A stretch of 64,000 nt of DNA from Paulinella micropora (Eukaryota; Cercozoa; Imbricatea; Euglyphida), in NCBI GenBank assembly GCA_009731375.1, contig BJOX01000344.1, positions 543,531 to 607,530 on the forward strand, in the 5' to 3' direction. Under the pieces are notes generated by a model. That model was given only the letters and a program-made list of their open reading frames with translations. It ran no database searches and had not been told where the DNA came from. The position numbers were made by a program, and so were the translations under genes. This document shows positions 1 through 11,071 of this stretch, piece by piece; the first letter of the stretch is position 1, and every line of letters starts with the position of its first letter.

Positions 1-21
1 ATAATAATAATAATAATAATA

Positions 22-289
22 GTGCTTCTCTGTCAATGGCTGATGCATTTCTGCACATGCGCCTCCATCGTCTCACCCGTGAGGGGAGTACGAAGAATTG
101 ACGATAAGCTCTAATGACACCCCCGCAAGGGCAGTTCCAACACTTCCAGACGGGCCGGTATGTTCAATGAAAATACTGGTCCAGAAATAGACCGGTATGT
201 TCAATGAAAATACTGGTGGCACCGACGGGAATCGAACTGGCGACAGGGCCCAGATGGTATAACTTGACCACTGGGCTATCACGGTGTCC

Positions 290-290
<1 letters not shown>
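22..290 (-). mobile_element. tRNA-derived SINE, copy A
   Basis: Read on the minus strand, the head resembles a degenerate tRNA gene. An RNA polymerase III A box (TAGCCCAGTGG, 268-278) is followed by a B box (AGTTCGATTCC, 228-238) and then CGGTGCC, which can pair with the 5' GG(A)CACCG as an acceptor-like stem with one bulged base. A non-tRNA body runs to 22 and ends in a (TTA)n tail. A second copy lies at 45,767-45,998. This copy has a 37-bp internal tandem duplication (about 154-227) that copy B lacks. The T stem pairs poorly, so this is a retroposed relic and not a working tRNA. No protein is expected. Confidence 0.8.

Positions 291-353
<63 letters not shown>
291..353. repeat. (TAA)n microsatellite
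   Basis: Uninterrupted TAA repeat directly abutting the SINE head; a matching tract forms bases 1-21 at its tail. Isoleucine-run reading frames across it are artefacts of the repeat. Confidence 0.95.
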
Positions 354-682
354 GTCTCTGGGGCATCCCCCTCTCACCAGTCACTGTCACTTGCAGAACC
401 GTGCCGATGAATTTAACTAACAATGAGAACATTCCCGCCAGTCCCCAGACGAAGTCAAAAAGATGTACTGCCACGAAAAACTGTTACCGTGAATAGTTAC
501 TAGCTTAATAAATCATATCTAACGACATGAAGACTGTGGAATACCTAACGTAGAGGGACTCCGTAATCTCAAAGCCAAGGATAACCAACAGACTAGAACA
601 TAGAGTAACGCCATTATATATACCGGGGACGGTGGGCCCGGGGCCGGCATAATCCCCTCTCCCCCTCGAGCGGCGTGCCCTG
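354..682. other. No gene recognised
   Basis: About 330 bp without a convincing coding frame. The block near 516-560 (aacgacatgaagactg...) has a diverged partner at about 1,212-1,260, so this is probably old repeat sequence. Confidence 0.5.
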
Positions 683-1175
683 TGTAACACCCACGGTATA
701 CTACTACGTGACATCGTTATTTCGCTTTTAGTGTTAACGGGAATTCACTCGTGGAAGTGATTCCTTGTTATTAAATGTATTATAAGATGAATTCTTATTA
801 TATTTCCGGTTTTGAAGCATCTATGTCATGATCATAGTCACCATAACTTGATGATACCGTTCTCGGAGTCCTGTCACAAGTTTTAATCATGACGGTTAGT
901 AGTATACTATGATTAGGATAAAGGATATGGGGGGAGCTTGGAAGCTTGGGCCCCACTGATAGGGCCTGTAAATCCCGGCTATGTATTTTACACGTACTAC
1001 GTGGACCGTTTACCTGAGTGGTGAAGGTTGTTAGGATGTAACTTGGTCAGTTCCACAAAGCTGTCACGGTGGCATCCTTATTCATTAACCTCAGGCTCCC
1101 GGCCACGTTAATTAATAACGTTGACCCGAAGTCACGGTTGACCCTTTGAGTTGAAACAAATGTAGTAACTCAGTG
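683..1175 (+). repeat. LTR-like fragment, same family as 38,195-38,550
   Basis: Begins TGTAACACCCACGG and aligns with the segment starting at 38,195 through the CGTTGACCC and ATGTAGTAAC blocks. It carries about 130 bp not present in the other copy. At 38 kb the homologous sequence sits directly after a polypurine tract and a gypsy integrase tail, so the family is an LTR. Here no coding remnant or polypurine tract precedes it, and the copy is old or solo. The right end is approximate. Confidence 0.6.
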
Positions 1176-1293
1176 TTACAATAGTACGATATTTAATAAC
1201 AGATAACTGTCCTAACGATATGAAGACTGAGGAATATCTAAAGCCTCCGTAGGGACCGTAGGCTCCGTAGCCTCCAGACCGTGGCAAGGATAA

Positions 1294-1646
1294 TTTTGCC
1301 GGTTCGATGTCAAAAGAATATATTTATTGATGCCTATCCTTTTACTCAACCAAATTCAACAACTTCGCCAGTAACCCAATCTTCTTCACTTATATAAATA
1401 AAGATCAAAGATGGTCGGGAAAATGTGGGAGACTCGCGAAGCCCAAAAACAACCAAGGCAAACACCAGCCAGTTCCCGTTGTCCGGTCTAACGATAATAT
1501 ATTCTGACCTAAAAAGGTAACGGACCTTTTTAGTAATATTATCATTATCCGGTTAAGAGTGTTATAAAGAGGAACAATCTCTCATTGTGTCTAGACCGAC
1601 ACGGGGTATTAATAAAGTAGAACATATTTACCTATCTGCGCCTACA
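1294..1646 (-). repeat. 3' LTR of element 1
   Basis: Read on the minus strand it starts TGTAGGCGCAG and ends CCGGCAAAA. It contains a TATA-like TTTATATAAG, and an AATAAA polyadenylation-type signal near its 3' end. The second LTR of this element and a diverged LTR at 18,685-19,044 share its sequence. Confidence 0.9.
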
Positions 1647-1661
1647 ATCCCCCCTCCCAGG
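1647..1661 (-). promoter_or_regulatory. Polypurine tract of element 1
   Basis: On the minus strand the 15 nt CCTGGGAGGGGGGAT abut the 3' LTR. This is the expected position and composition of the plus-strand DNA primer; the same tract abuts the LTR of element 2 at 19,045. Confidence 0.8.
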
Positions 1662-2530
1662 TGTATACCGATAACCCCTATTGATTAGGAGTAGAGAGGT
1701 AAATGTGAGCGGTAGGAATATGTGGGCTGTCGAGGTTTGGCTCGAGGTTGATGGCTTCTCTTCCTTAAAGGAATCAGATAGGCGATTGAAGGAAGGAAAT
1801 GTAACTGTAGGCGTTACTCCGAATGATTTGGATTTCGGAACATGTGCGAAATTCGAATTTGATTTCGAATTTAATTATCAAATTTGAATTTTCAATTTCG
1901 CTCTACACTTCCCCCCCCCCCCCTTGATGACCCTTGTCATCCGAATGTGAGGAGTAACTTCTTTTGTTCTGGCTCTCCCGAATTGGTCGGGTTCCCTGGC
2001 TGGGAGACAGATAAGGTTGCCGTGGAGATGCAGTATGCTCGCAGACATGGCATTTCGGTCGCTCCATGGGCTCCCTGGATGGGGCGGAGGTTAAACGAGG
2101 CCAGGACGTAAAAATACATTCACCCAAGCTGACCTATTGGCGGTAGGCTGGGATGAATGTATTCTCAAAGTTGTGTGCCGGATCCCTTGCTGGGGTGGAG
2201 AAAATTATACAATCACAATCTAGCCTTTTGGCGGACAGATTGCGGATATATACCCTCACAGCGCGCTACGGATCCCCTTATTAGACGGAAGGCAATCGGG
2301 CCCGAATAAGAGTCCACCTATGAACAAATTTGTTAGCTATATATTGTTAACAAACCTGCCCGTAGGTCGTCCATTTGTTGGAATGAACGGGCGCTTTGCC
2401 AGTCTAGATGTTTGTTTGGTTTTTGGTGTCCTTGGTGGACTTTTTGCATAGATATATACAATTGTGTAGAGCCAGGTTGAAGTTATTTTTGGAAGTGTCT
2501 AGGAAGGTATACAACCCCTATTGGAGGGTC
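1662..2530 (-). other. 3' noncoding region of element 1
   Basis: About 870 bp between ORF-Y and the polypurine tract. Parts match element 2 at 19,045-19,900, for example around GGAGTAGAGAGGTAAATGTG, but no reading frame is shared. A C11 homopolymer sits at 1,913-1,923. No gene seen. Confidence 0.6.
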
Positions 2531-3160
2531 TCAAAACACATCGTTCTCGTCTTCCTCCACGTATCGGACGAAATTGTCCTCTGTGCTGGACTGGGAGGGT
2601 GAGCGGTACCGCCCCTCTGGTTGGTCGGAGGGTGGATCGTCGCGCTCGTGATCGAGTTGGATGCGGATCATTTGCCGTTCGTAATCAGATAGATCGAACG
2701 GTCGGATCGACGACCGTGGTTGGTCGTACTCAGGGTATAGTTTTTGCATTATGTCCCCGAGTTTATATTCGTACACTTGCTCCCACCGTGGGTAACAGTG
2801 TCGAGAGTGGTATATATATAGTCCAATGGCTTTGTAGCTTTGTGCCATCTGAACTCTTAGTCTTGTACCGCGCTGTCCCACTCTGGACGGGCGTGATAAC
2901 GGAAGTTTCGAGCCCACCTCTCCGCCCAGGATTGGAGGCGTTGAGGGTCGGTTGGGCGGGCATCTTCGCGGTCAATCAAGATATTGAGTAGGTATCCATG
3001 GCCATTTCGGAACAGGCGATAGCGAATGGCTATGAGCCATACCGCCATGTTCTCTTGTTGAAAACGGAGATAATGTCTTTGTCGTAGCCTTGCCACTCCC
3101 TGAAATCGGTCGGGGATTGTAGGTGGCTGGGGGCGATAGTAGCTCCGCCTATGGTAGGGA
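2531..3160 (-). pseudogene. ORF-Y of element 1 (unrecognised accessory protein, broken)
   Basis: Homologue of the intact 212-residue frame at 19,903-20,541. Shared blocks include PDRFQG, HYLRFQ, a tryptophan-rich centre, YHSRHCYPRWEQVYEYKLG, RLYPEY or KLYPEY, and an acidic C-terminus with LDHERD. Here the start codon has become AGC, and a frameshift near 2,860-2,915 separates the N- and C-terminal halves. No known family is recognised; the Trp/Tyr/Arg-rich pattern has no zinc motif and no membrane segment. It lies directly downstream of ORF-X and is the last gene before the LTR. Conservation in two diverged elements suggests it was once functional. Confidence 0.7.
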
Positions 3161-3216
3161 GGCGAGGGTGAAATATATGTGACGCCACTATCTGATAGGC
3201 AGGGGGTAGGGAACGG

Positions 3217-5290
3217 TTATTGGGCACTCTCCTCAAGGGGCATTCCGAGTGCCTCCTTGATTTGGCGCAACTCGTCACCTTCCGCCGACAGATTGAATGG
3301 GAGATCGCGGCCCTTTCGGAAGTGATAGGCCCGGTATGCCTGAACCTCGTCTGGGAGGGGTAGGCCCGCTCTCTCCAGGAGTCGGTAGTAGGCACTGATG
3401 TCCAATTGTGACCATCGGAGCCTTCGGAGCTCGTATGGTTCCAAGAGCTGTTCGGGCAGCGCTTTGATGCTATAGAATCGTAGCACATACGCTCTTTGTT
3501 GATCGGACAAGCTAGGCCAGCCTGTGATAGTCCGAGTCAACGCCCACTGCTCCATGGTCAGTGATGTAGGATCCCCTGGGATGGGTATGTAGGGTGCCAC
3601 GTGTGGGAGTGGATTTTTGGGCCAGGTTGGTGAGCTCTGAGGGACTTCCCACGGTCTAGTAACTGGGTACCGCCATGGTCGTTCCTTCTCAAGAGATTTG
3701 TGCTCCAGACACATATGTGGTCCCCATCGCTCTGGCGACATGTTTCGGTCGGGGTCAAGGATCCACTTGTGTCCGCAGTTATGGCTGCCGTTGGAGGGCA
3801 CTGTGCGCACACCACCGCAGGTCACTCGGAGACGGTTCTCGTCATGTGCCGCGTAGTGATAGGATGGGGTGTGAGAGTATACCCCCCGCTCATCTTGCAT
3901 TGGTGGAAGTGACGGTGGTATGCTTTCCTCAGGGACGACCCCGTGGGCCGGTTCGTCCTCAAAATAGTGAGGGTCCGGTACCCAGTTGACCTGGTTGCCA
4001 ACGAGCATATGCCGATATGGCTCCGCCGTTGGTTTGAACGGATTAGAACGCGGATTGGTTCTATGTTTGAGCGCTGGGCATTCAAGCCGTAGGCGGCGCT
4101 CCGCGTCCGTAATATCCGGGTACGGAGGGTGTATGCGGTGCATTTGGCGTGACGCCGGGTCAAAGGCGTATCGGCCGGGTTTTTTGTATTCCTCGCTCGC
4201 CTCGTCCCCTTGGAAAAGGTGAGGATCCATTCCCCGTAACATGGTTTGCATCTGCGATATGGCATCAATAATCGGTTGACGCGTGCATAGTTGACCCTCT
4301 GGGGCGGGCTGGAAGGGGGAGGTTTGGGTTTCCCTGATTTGGATTCCCATCGGATGAGACGGTAGATTTTCTGGCCTACCTGTCTATCTCCATGACAGTA
4401 TATCGGTCGGTCGATCGGGCCGTATACGTACGGGATATCATCCTTTTTGTGGAAGTATGCCACAAATTCCTCTTTCCTGCCCCAGTGTCGGGGTTGTTCA
4501 GGTGGTGGGCAGCGATGGTGTTGATAATCCATGTTGACAGGCGTGGGGACGGGTTCTTCCTCCTCGATCGGGTTTCACCCGTCGCTATATTTATCGGGCT
4601 CGGTTTTGTCCTTGCACCCGAACCGCCGCCAATATTCATGGCGAGCCTTTAAGCGTCGCTTAGCTCGGTTGCGCGCCATGACTTCAGCATCACTATCCTC
4701 ACCCGAATCGTAATCGGTGTCGGATTGATCGAACTCGTCCTCGTCCCGTACGCGCCACGGTTCCGGGTCAACCCATGGTTGTCGAAGGATACCTTCTGGA
4801 TCGACTTCCTCAAGGATACCTTCTGGGTCGATGTCCTCATCCATCATCGGGGATGAGGAAGGTGTGCGCGCAACACTAGCCGGCGTTGCGGCTCCCTCCG
4901 GGTTCATGTGGGTAGGCTCGGTGTTCGAGTGATCGGAAAGAGTGCTGAGTGGGGTTCTAGGTGAAGTGGGGCTCGGTCGGGGTTGGGCGGGTCCCTCCGG
5001 AATGGTTCCAGCCCCCTTGGAATCCGAGTGTGCTGTTTTATGTCGTTTGTGTGGTGGGGTGGCGAACCTGGGGCTCTCCGACATAGGTAAATCGGACCCA
5101 GACGGTTCTTTGGCCTCCGGCGGCGCCCCTGCTATCGGCTGGCCTTCTTGCCTCTGGTCCGATGCTTTCCCCCTATCGACCGCGATGACTTGCATCAGCA
5201 AGTGTACCACCGCGATAACGCACACCGACGCCACGCACGCTAATAGGAACGGTAGATACTGCTCCAGCGCTGTTGCATGCCTATAGGTGG
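3217..5290 (-). pseudogene. ORF-X of element 1 (membrane-anchored accessory protein, broken)
   Basis: About 690 codons across several frames. An N-terminal hydrophobic stretch (LLACVASVCVIAVVHLLM) is followed by a Pro/Ser-rich region, an acidic region with the repeated motif DPEGIL, and a basic stretch. The large conserved C-terminal domain includes GNQVNWVPDPH, MSPERWGPHMCLEHK and ELRRLRW, ending at 3,217. Disruptions: a one-base deletion puts the start ATG out of frame near 5,265; an in-frame TGA lies near 4,575, where sibling copies read Leu; and a frameshift lies near 4,345. The place downstream of integrase is where env-like genes occur, but no furin-like site or C-terminal anchor is seen, so it is not called env. 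Confidence 0.7.
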
Positions 5291-5299
5291 CATAAGGGC

Positions 5300-6018
5300 T
5301 TGATTGTCGGTATATTTGTGAGCCAAAATTATGAGCAAGGCAAGTGTGTGCTGTGAATTATGGGATGTTTGTCGTCTTTGCACACTTGCTTACTTATGTA
5401 CATGTCAACAGGGGGATTTGGGTGCGACGTGAGCCCTTGGATCCCTTCGCCTGTCCGTACTTAATGCCTCGGGATTATATATGAATCGGGCTGTCTAGGA
5501 ATAGGGACGCTTAAGTGCATGAATGAAGTATATATGCTTATGGCTCTTGGTGTTTTTCAACCTTGCACCCAAACAACAAGATAGGGAGGACGTGACATAA
5601 ATGACGTAACATTCTGTGGAGAATAATTTATCACACCCTATACATGCCAGCGCCGCGGGAGGCGGGCTAGCAACTCGGGAGGAGGCGAGTGTGATGTGCA
5701 ATGGCCAGGTTGAGCTAGCCAGAAATTATTCCGACCCATGGTGGTAACACCAACTACCGACCCGTCAAGATACCTTCAGGGCCGTCGCACCCCACGGAGG
5801 GCGGGGCAGGGTCATTTTTCCCGTTTGTTACATCAAGTTAGGTCCAATCCCCTCTTTCCCGTGGAAGAGCGGACTTAGGTAGTATTTTAAACAAGACAGA
5901 GGTATCTTCGGGTGTGTCCCTAGTATGGCTGTGGCTAGGTTTCCGCTCGGTGCGGTTGTGCCCGGTACCCCTATACTACCCGTGTTTTGGCTATGCGTTT
6001 CTTCGATCATCACCTCGA
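5300..6018 (-). other. Conserved noncoding spacer between integrase and ORF-X
   Basis: About 0.7 kb without a shared open frame, yet it aligns closely with 30,540-31,239 of element 2, including CCGACCCGTCAAGATACC and the block around GGCGGGGCAGGGTCAT. Conservation of an untranslated gap between two genes suggests a role in expressing ORF-X (internal promoter, splice acceptor or ribosome entry); that is inference. Confidence 0.6.
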
Positions 6019-7690
6019 CTACTTTCGAGCTCGTTTGGGTTTAGCAGCTTGGCCTAATCGGCCGGGTTTGTATTTCCCCGGTGCTGGTGCCCCTATGAGA
6101 GCGGTAGAGATGCCTTCGGCGGCTATCTCGTCCCATACCCGTATTGGGATTCGGCCATGTTGGAGGTCGAATGGGTAGTCTAGCACCATGCGCGGCCATA
6201 CTTGGATCTGCCATGGCTTGTATCCGGGCGATTTATCGGTAATGCCCTTCCAGAACGTCTCAACGTTTTCCCGTCCCGATACACCGGGTAGAAGACTCGG
6301 GATTCAGGATCGTCGAGGTCTTGGTGTGACCGATAGAACTGTAGGATGGGCGGTTCGGCCGAGGTCGCTTTGTTCGCCCTGGTGGCGCGGACCTTCGGTT
6401 CCCATTCCTTGACCTTCATTAGGAAGAAGTCGTTTAGGCAATCGTCGCCTACGTGGGCCGTCGGTGGACGGAGGATATATACCTTACCCACGTGCCAATG
6501 GATGGCCTTAACGCCTTCGCCTTTCCTCAGCTTGGACTCACCCGGTGGGCGCTGAGGGGCGATGTCCGCTTTTTCCTCCTGATCGGTCTGCGGATGGATA
6601 TCCGGCCGCGGAGCTATGACCGCCGGGGAGGATTCGTCATTTTGGTCGACGTCCATACCCTCTTGACGTGGCGCTGATGCTGCGTTATTCTCCGCGGCCG
6701 GGATCGGCTGATCGGGATTAGCCTTCGCCTCGGTCGTCTTGTCACGGCGCTTAGGCGGGGCACGCAAGCTTACGTTCAGCTTTTGGATAGCATCCGCCAT
6801 TGTCTCGTTTCGGTCGAGCATGGGGTTAAAGCGCATTAAGCGTCGGACATGGACCACTAGTGTCTTGCCTTTACCCTGTATGCGGTAGGTCAGAGCCCCT
6901 ACTTGTTCCAATACGGTGTAGGGTCCCTGCCACATAGGGAAGAGCTTCACACTGACCAAGTTGGGGACCTCCGGGACGTATAGGAATACTAGGTCCCCCG
7001 CATGGTACTCTCCCGATTCATACTTGACCTTGGATGGTGTGTTCTGGTTTTGGCGGCTGGCCTCTTCCGCCTCTCGGGCCTTGGCCACATAATGTCGAGC
7101 TTCCGCCATCACCCTTAGACGACATGCGAAGAGCTCTTCGTGTTCTAGGAATCCGCCTTCCGGGCGGTGCGGGAGCACCATATCTTCCGGAATACGTAAA
7201 TGACGGCCGTACACGAGCAAATTTGGGGAGGCGCCAGTGGTCTTCCCACCTAACGCCTTCGAGCCCGTGTTGTTCATGGAGAACACAAAGAACAGAAGTG
7301 CTTTATGCCAAATGTGTTGGTTGTCACGGCAGTATTGTTGGAGGGCGGCTTTGAGTGGCCTATGGACCCTTTCTATCTTGCCGTTGCTCTCTGGCGAGTA
7401 TGCCGTAACATACTTCCATTTGAATCCCCACGCCGCAGACAGCTGTGCTGAGAGCTCATTGGTGAACTCCGAGCTCCTATCGCTGTATACGTTCTTGGTT
7501 ACTCCCGTGTACCGAAAGACGTGATCGATCAAGGCCTCGCATGTCGATGCTGCGTCCTTCTCCTTGACCGGAGCCGCGAACACGTAGTTCGAAAAGCGGT
7601 CGATGGCGGTCAGGATGTACCGGTATTTGTGCTGTTCTGCTCGTGGAAGTGGGCCAACGAAGTCTATGTGTAAGGTCTCAAAGAGGTCTT
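6019..7690 (-). CDS. Ty3/gypsy integrase with GPY/F module and long C-terminal tail
   Basis: Integrase portion of pol. The catalytic triad is present: D in HIDFVGPLP upstream of the first Met, D in YSDRSSEF, and E in NGKIERVHR, with the expected 35 residues between the second and third. A GPY/F-type module (MWQGPYTVLEQ) follows, then a linker and a tail with VYILRPP, FFLMKV, ILQFYRS and VYRDGK. The tail continues in another frame after a frameshift near 6,180 and ends in basic KRARK before TAG at 6,019-6,021. The same tail occurs in two other gypsy lineages in this window. Integrase catalyses strand transfer of the cDNA. The frame is open over the core, but the N-terminal zinc domain is broken. 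Confidence 0.88.
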
Positions 7691-8490
7691 CTGAAGCTTA
7701 TATTTGCCGTACAGGCCCCTCTGAGAGTTTGGGTGCGGAGATTTGATTTGCTTGCAGTGTTCACACGTATCCACTGTTTCGGATATGGCCTTTTGCGCCA
7801 TGCCACCAAAATTTCCGTAAAATGAACCACGACATTTTGTCCCTTCCTAGGTGGGAGTTTAAGGCGGAGCAATGGGTAGCGGTTAAGATCGCCTTTCGAA
7901 GCGGTGGAGGGACCCACAGCGTCCATTTGGACGCGTCTTTTTCCACTTGCCTCCGGACCCCTTGTACCATAGGAGGTCATCGTGCCATGCCATGGTCTTT
8001 TTCTGGAGGTGGATCTCCCTTGTCTCGGGATGCTTTTGGGCATCCATGGCGTGAGATATAAAGGGCCCCATTCCTTCGGATCCCTGGCTAACTGACTAAA
8101 GACCACAGGGCTGGCCAAGGTCATGTCCATGTCATCCAGCTGTAGGGCGCTGGTGACCAGGCCGATGTGATCCTGGGTATGTTGCGTTTGGGTCGCGGCT
8201 GCGATGGTAGCAGACCTAGACGGGTGAACATTCTTCGGCACCCAGAACAACTGATTCTTATTGGAAAAGAACGCGTTCATGGAGTGTTCATGTTCGTGGG
8301 TCTGGCCCTCCCGTATATCCCCTTTGCTGAGGATGTCTGACTGCGTATCAATCTCCTCAAGGAGATCCCGCCAGTCTTCCGTGTCGTGCTTAGCGCAGCA
8401 TACGCGGCGGATAGACTCGAGGTTTTCCAGCAGCTGCTCTTGGGTATCCGTCTTATATCCCGGTTGCCAGCTGATGGCGCTGGTGGCTAC
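7691..8490 (-). pseudogene. Integrase zinc-binding (HHCC) domain and linker, frameshifted
   Basis: Fragments in two frames read like the gypsy integrase N-terminal domain: WVPPPLRKAIL, then H, then LGRDKM with FWWHGAK, followed by a CEHC pair near 7,755. The upstream part links RNase H to integrase. Frame changes near 7,760 and 7,970 prevent one continuous protein. Confidence 0.65.
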
Positions 8491-9056
8491 ATAATATTAT
8501 GCCATACCCGTAGGCAGTGTGTCTGTGAACCCCGGCATGTGTTCGCTGGCCAGCCAGTCATCGTTGCCAGTCCACCCGACAAGGCATGCCGTTGGTGTGT
8601 GCATGGCGAACCGGTCAAGTCCGTCCCCGATGGAGCCTTTGACTCTCGGCATGCGGGAAAGGCTGTCCGGGACCGTGTTTTCCTTGCCTTTGATGTACTC
8701 AATGGTGAAATCATAGAAGGCTAATTCCGACTGCCATCTCGCTAGTCGGCTCGTATGTTCCTTATCCATGAGCCATCTCAGGTTGGCGTGGTCGGTTTGG
8801 ACTAGTATATTCGGTGCGCCCCACAAGTACTCTTGCAGCCGGCTGAACGCCCACACTATCGCCAACGCCTCGCGTTGCCGTGTGCAGTAGTTCACCTGTT
8901 CAGGGGTCAGCTTTTTGCTGACGAACATAATTGGCCGGAGTTGCTTGTGAGCAGAGTCGTATTGTTGTAATACCGCCTCGACTGCATATTTGGATGCATC
9001 AGTAGCGAGTACAAAGCGCTTTTCGAAATCGGGTAGAATTAGGACTGACCCGACGA
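8491..9056 (-). CDS. RNase H domain of gypsy pol
   Basis: Typical Ty3/gypsy RNase H. It has FVLATDASKYAV (first catalytic Asp), NYCTRQREALAIVWA (Glu), LVQTDHANLRWLM (second Asp) and TVPDSLSRMP (last Asp). It degrades the RNA strand during cDNA synthesis. It joins abruptly to the RT N-terminus at about 9,056 with a frame change, so it is physically separated from a working polymerase. Confidence 0.85.
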
Positions 9057-9790
9057 GGGATAGGGGCCTCGATGCTCTTAATGATCTTGTTCAGCCTGGT
9101 GTAGTTGATGCACAAGCGCTGTTTGCCATCCGGCTTTGGGGCCAGTCTGACCGGCGATCGGAATTCCGACCACGATGGCTCGATCAGTCGCTTGGCTAAT
9201 ATGTCCTGCACCATTTCCTCGCAGATCTGTTCCTCTGTAACTGAGGCGTGATCCTTTGAGGCGGGGCATAGTCTGTCCGACTGTCGTTCTATCCTGGCGG
9301 CAGCATCAGTCACCCCGCCAGCGACAAGTGGGCCGAACAGCTTTTTGTTCTTAAGGAATTGGGCCTTAAGGTCCCAGACAAAGTCTGGCGACCCCTGCTG
9401 TCGCGCCATGACCTCGTCAATGATGTCCTCGACGGATTCTTGGTCCCGTGGGTCATCCGGGTACTCAAGTATGGAGTCCGGGTCTTCAACCTCGTCCTTC
9501 GCGTCCCGGCCAGGGTATCGCGTGGAGGATTGAGTGTCCCAAGAGGCAAACTCCTGTAGATCGGTGATCATTTCTGCATATTGTTTCGCCACGGACTTAT
9601 GGTAGAAGCCGAGGAAGATTTGGAATGCCGCTTCCCGTAAGTCATCGACCTTGCGGGTCATGAGCTTGGTACGGTATGCTAACCCGTCCTTAACGGACCC
9701 CAAGCGAAAGGCCATAAGGGGTTTGGACTGTCGGCTAGGGATTGGAATAGGATTATCGATCACCCGATCCAAAACATCTCTCCACCACAT
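9057..9790 (-). pseudogene. Truncated reverse transcriptase (fingers only; palm deleted)
   Basis: The frame contains the start of RT: SEFRSPVRLAPKPDGK, then QRLCINYTRLNKI and SIEAPIP. It should continue through the palm with the catalytic Asp and the YxDD box, but within a few codons the sequence passes into the end of the RT connection and RNase H (LILPDFEKRFVLATDAS). The missing stretch corresponds to the polymerase active site. The junction lies near 9,050 and also shifts frame. Element 1 therefore cannot make its own cDNA. Confidence 0.85.
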
Positions 9791-10731
9791 GACGGTGGGA
9801 TGGATTGGAAGGATAATCGTAATGTCTTCGCCCGGTCTAGGCGGTCGGATAATATTTTGGGCACCGCCGTTAAGCTTTCCGGCTGTATCGGATCAGTGCC
9901 TTGGTACCATTGCTTCAGCTTTAGCATGACGTCATCATCCTCCGTCAGCCTTTTGGAAGCATGGTATACCAGGCTCGTTTTGACCCGCACGTATTGGTGA
10001 ACCCCCTTGGTCAGTTGACCCGGCTGGTCGAAGCCATGCCATGAGTCTTCCTGACGCTTCAGGAGTAAGATCTGAGCTTCCCTCTTGGCCGCGAGTTCTC
10101 CAAAGTCCTCCCATGGGTCGGGTGGCTTGTCATCCGGCTCTGGGATGTATACATTGGCGTACACCCATGCAGTACCCTGTGGGGTAAGACGAGGTTGCTC
10201 GACGAGGTGTCCATCATAGGGTAATGGAGGGGCCGGTGGTATCAGTGTGACCTGAGCCCTACCGCCATATGGATGCCGTCGTGGGAGGTCCGTTTCCGAT
10301 TTTAGGATCGGGAATTCAGACTCATGTCGTCCACGTCCATATTTGATGATATCCTGTCCCAGCATAAGCTGCGCATCCATCATTTTGAGATCGGGTTTGC
10401 CCAAAACGATAGTGCCTGGGAAGGCCGGGACGACCAAGACATTAATGGTATAAGACATCCAGGACGGGAATTCGACTGTCAACGGGACACGTCCTACGAT
10501 CGCGCTCCGTTCGTCGTTGGCACCCCGGATATATCCGAGCGGGCCTGTCTTAGTAAAATCAAACAGACGTCCATATGTGTCTATGAAACGTTTGCCCGCA
10601 AATGTGATTTGGGCCATGCTATCATTTCCGGTATCTAGGTAGCCCTTGAGCTCTTTCCAGTATAATCTGGTGTAGCTCATGTCCCGTGCCTCCGCCGGTG
10701 GGAGGTCTACCGGTTCGGCTCGGGTTGTCAA
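9760..10731 (-). CDS. Retroviral-type aspartic protease region of pol
   Basis: A 323-codon frame. The protease signature is GYLDTGNDSMAQ (catalytic D in DTG), and a later flap/C-terminal block reads IVLGKPDL. The remainder is a linker rich in D, P and R toward RT. It would cleave the polyprotein. The frame overlaps the following RT frame by about 30 nt, suggesting either a frameshift between them or decay. The assignment rests on the LDTG motif and on its position just upstream of RT. Confidence 0.75.
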   Translation of the reverse strand: MTTRAEPVDLPPAEARDMSYTRLYWKELKGYLDTGNDSMAQITFAGKRFIDTYGRLFDFTKTGPLGYIRGANDERSAIVGRVPLTVEFPSWMSYTINVLVVPAFPGTIVLGKPDLKMMDAQLMLGQDIIKYGRGRHESEFPILKSETDLPRRHPYGGRAQVTLIPPAPPLPYDGHLVEQPRLTPQGTAWVYANVYIPEPDDKPPDPWEDFGELAAKREAQILLLKRQEDSWHGFDQPGQLTKGVHQYVRVKTSLVYHASKRLTEDDDVMLKLKQWYQGTDPIQPESLTAVPKILSDRLDRAKTLRLSFQSIPPSCGGEMFWIG

Positions 10732-11071
10732 TGCCTGTCTTAACTCTGTCTCGGCGAACTGTCGCGCTTATGATCGCGCCGTCACTCCGAGTCGGTCAGA
10801 GTCGTGCAATGGAGTGAGACCCATTTGGCGAACGACTGCCGGGGCGATGGCTTTGTCACCCCTTGTGGCGGGTAGGACCATAGTGGTTGCCACTTGGAAA
10901 GGTGAAGGGGTGTATCCGACCGGCAGTGATGGGACAGCCTTGTCGTCGGGGCGTTGTATGCGTGGATGATTGACATCGGATCTAATGACCGTACCCCTTG
11001 TCAGACTGGTACGCCGATCTAATAGGGTCTGCCCTGAGTATATATCATATGAGCGTGCCCCTGCATGTACT

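Noticed and set aside
22-290. Functional tRNA gene
   Set aside because: A and B boxes are good, but the T stem and anticodon arm pair poorly and the unit continues into a SINE body with a second copy.
3217-5290. Calling ORF-X a retroviral envelope gene
   Set aside because: Position fits, but no signal cleavage plus C-terminal anchor, furin-like site or fusion peptide is visible.
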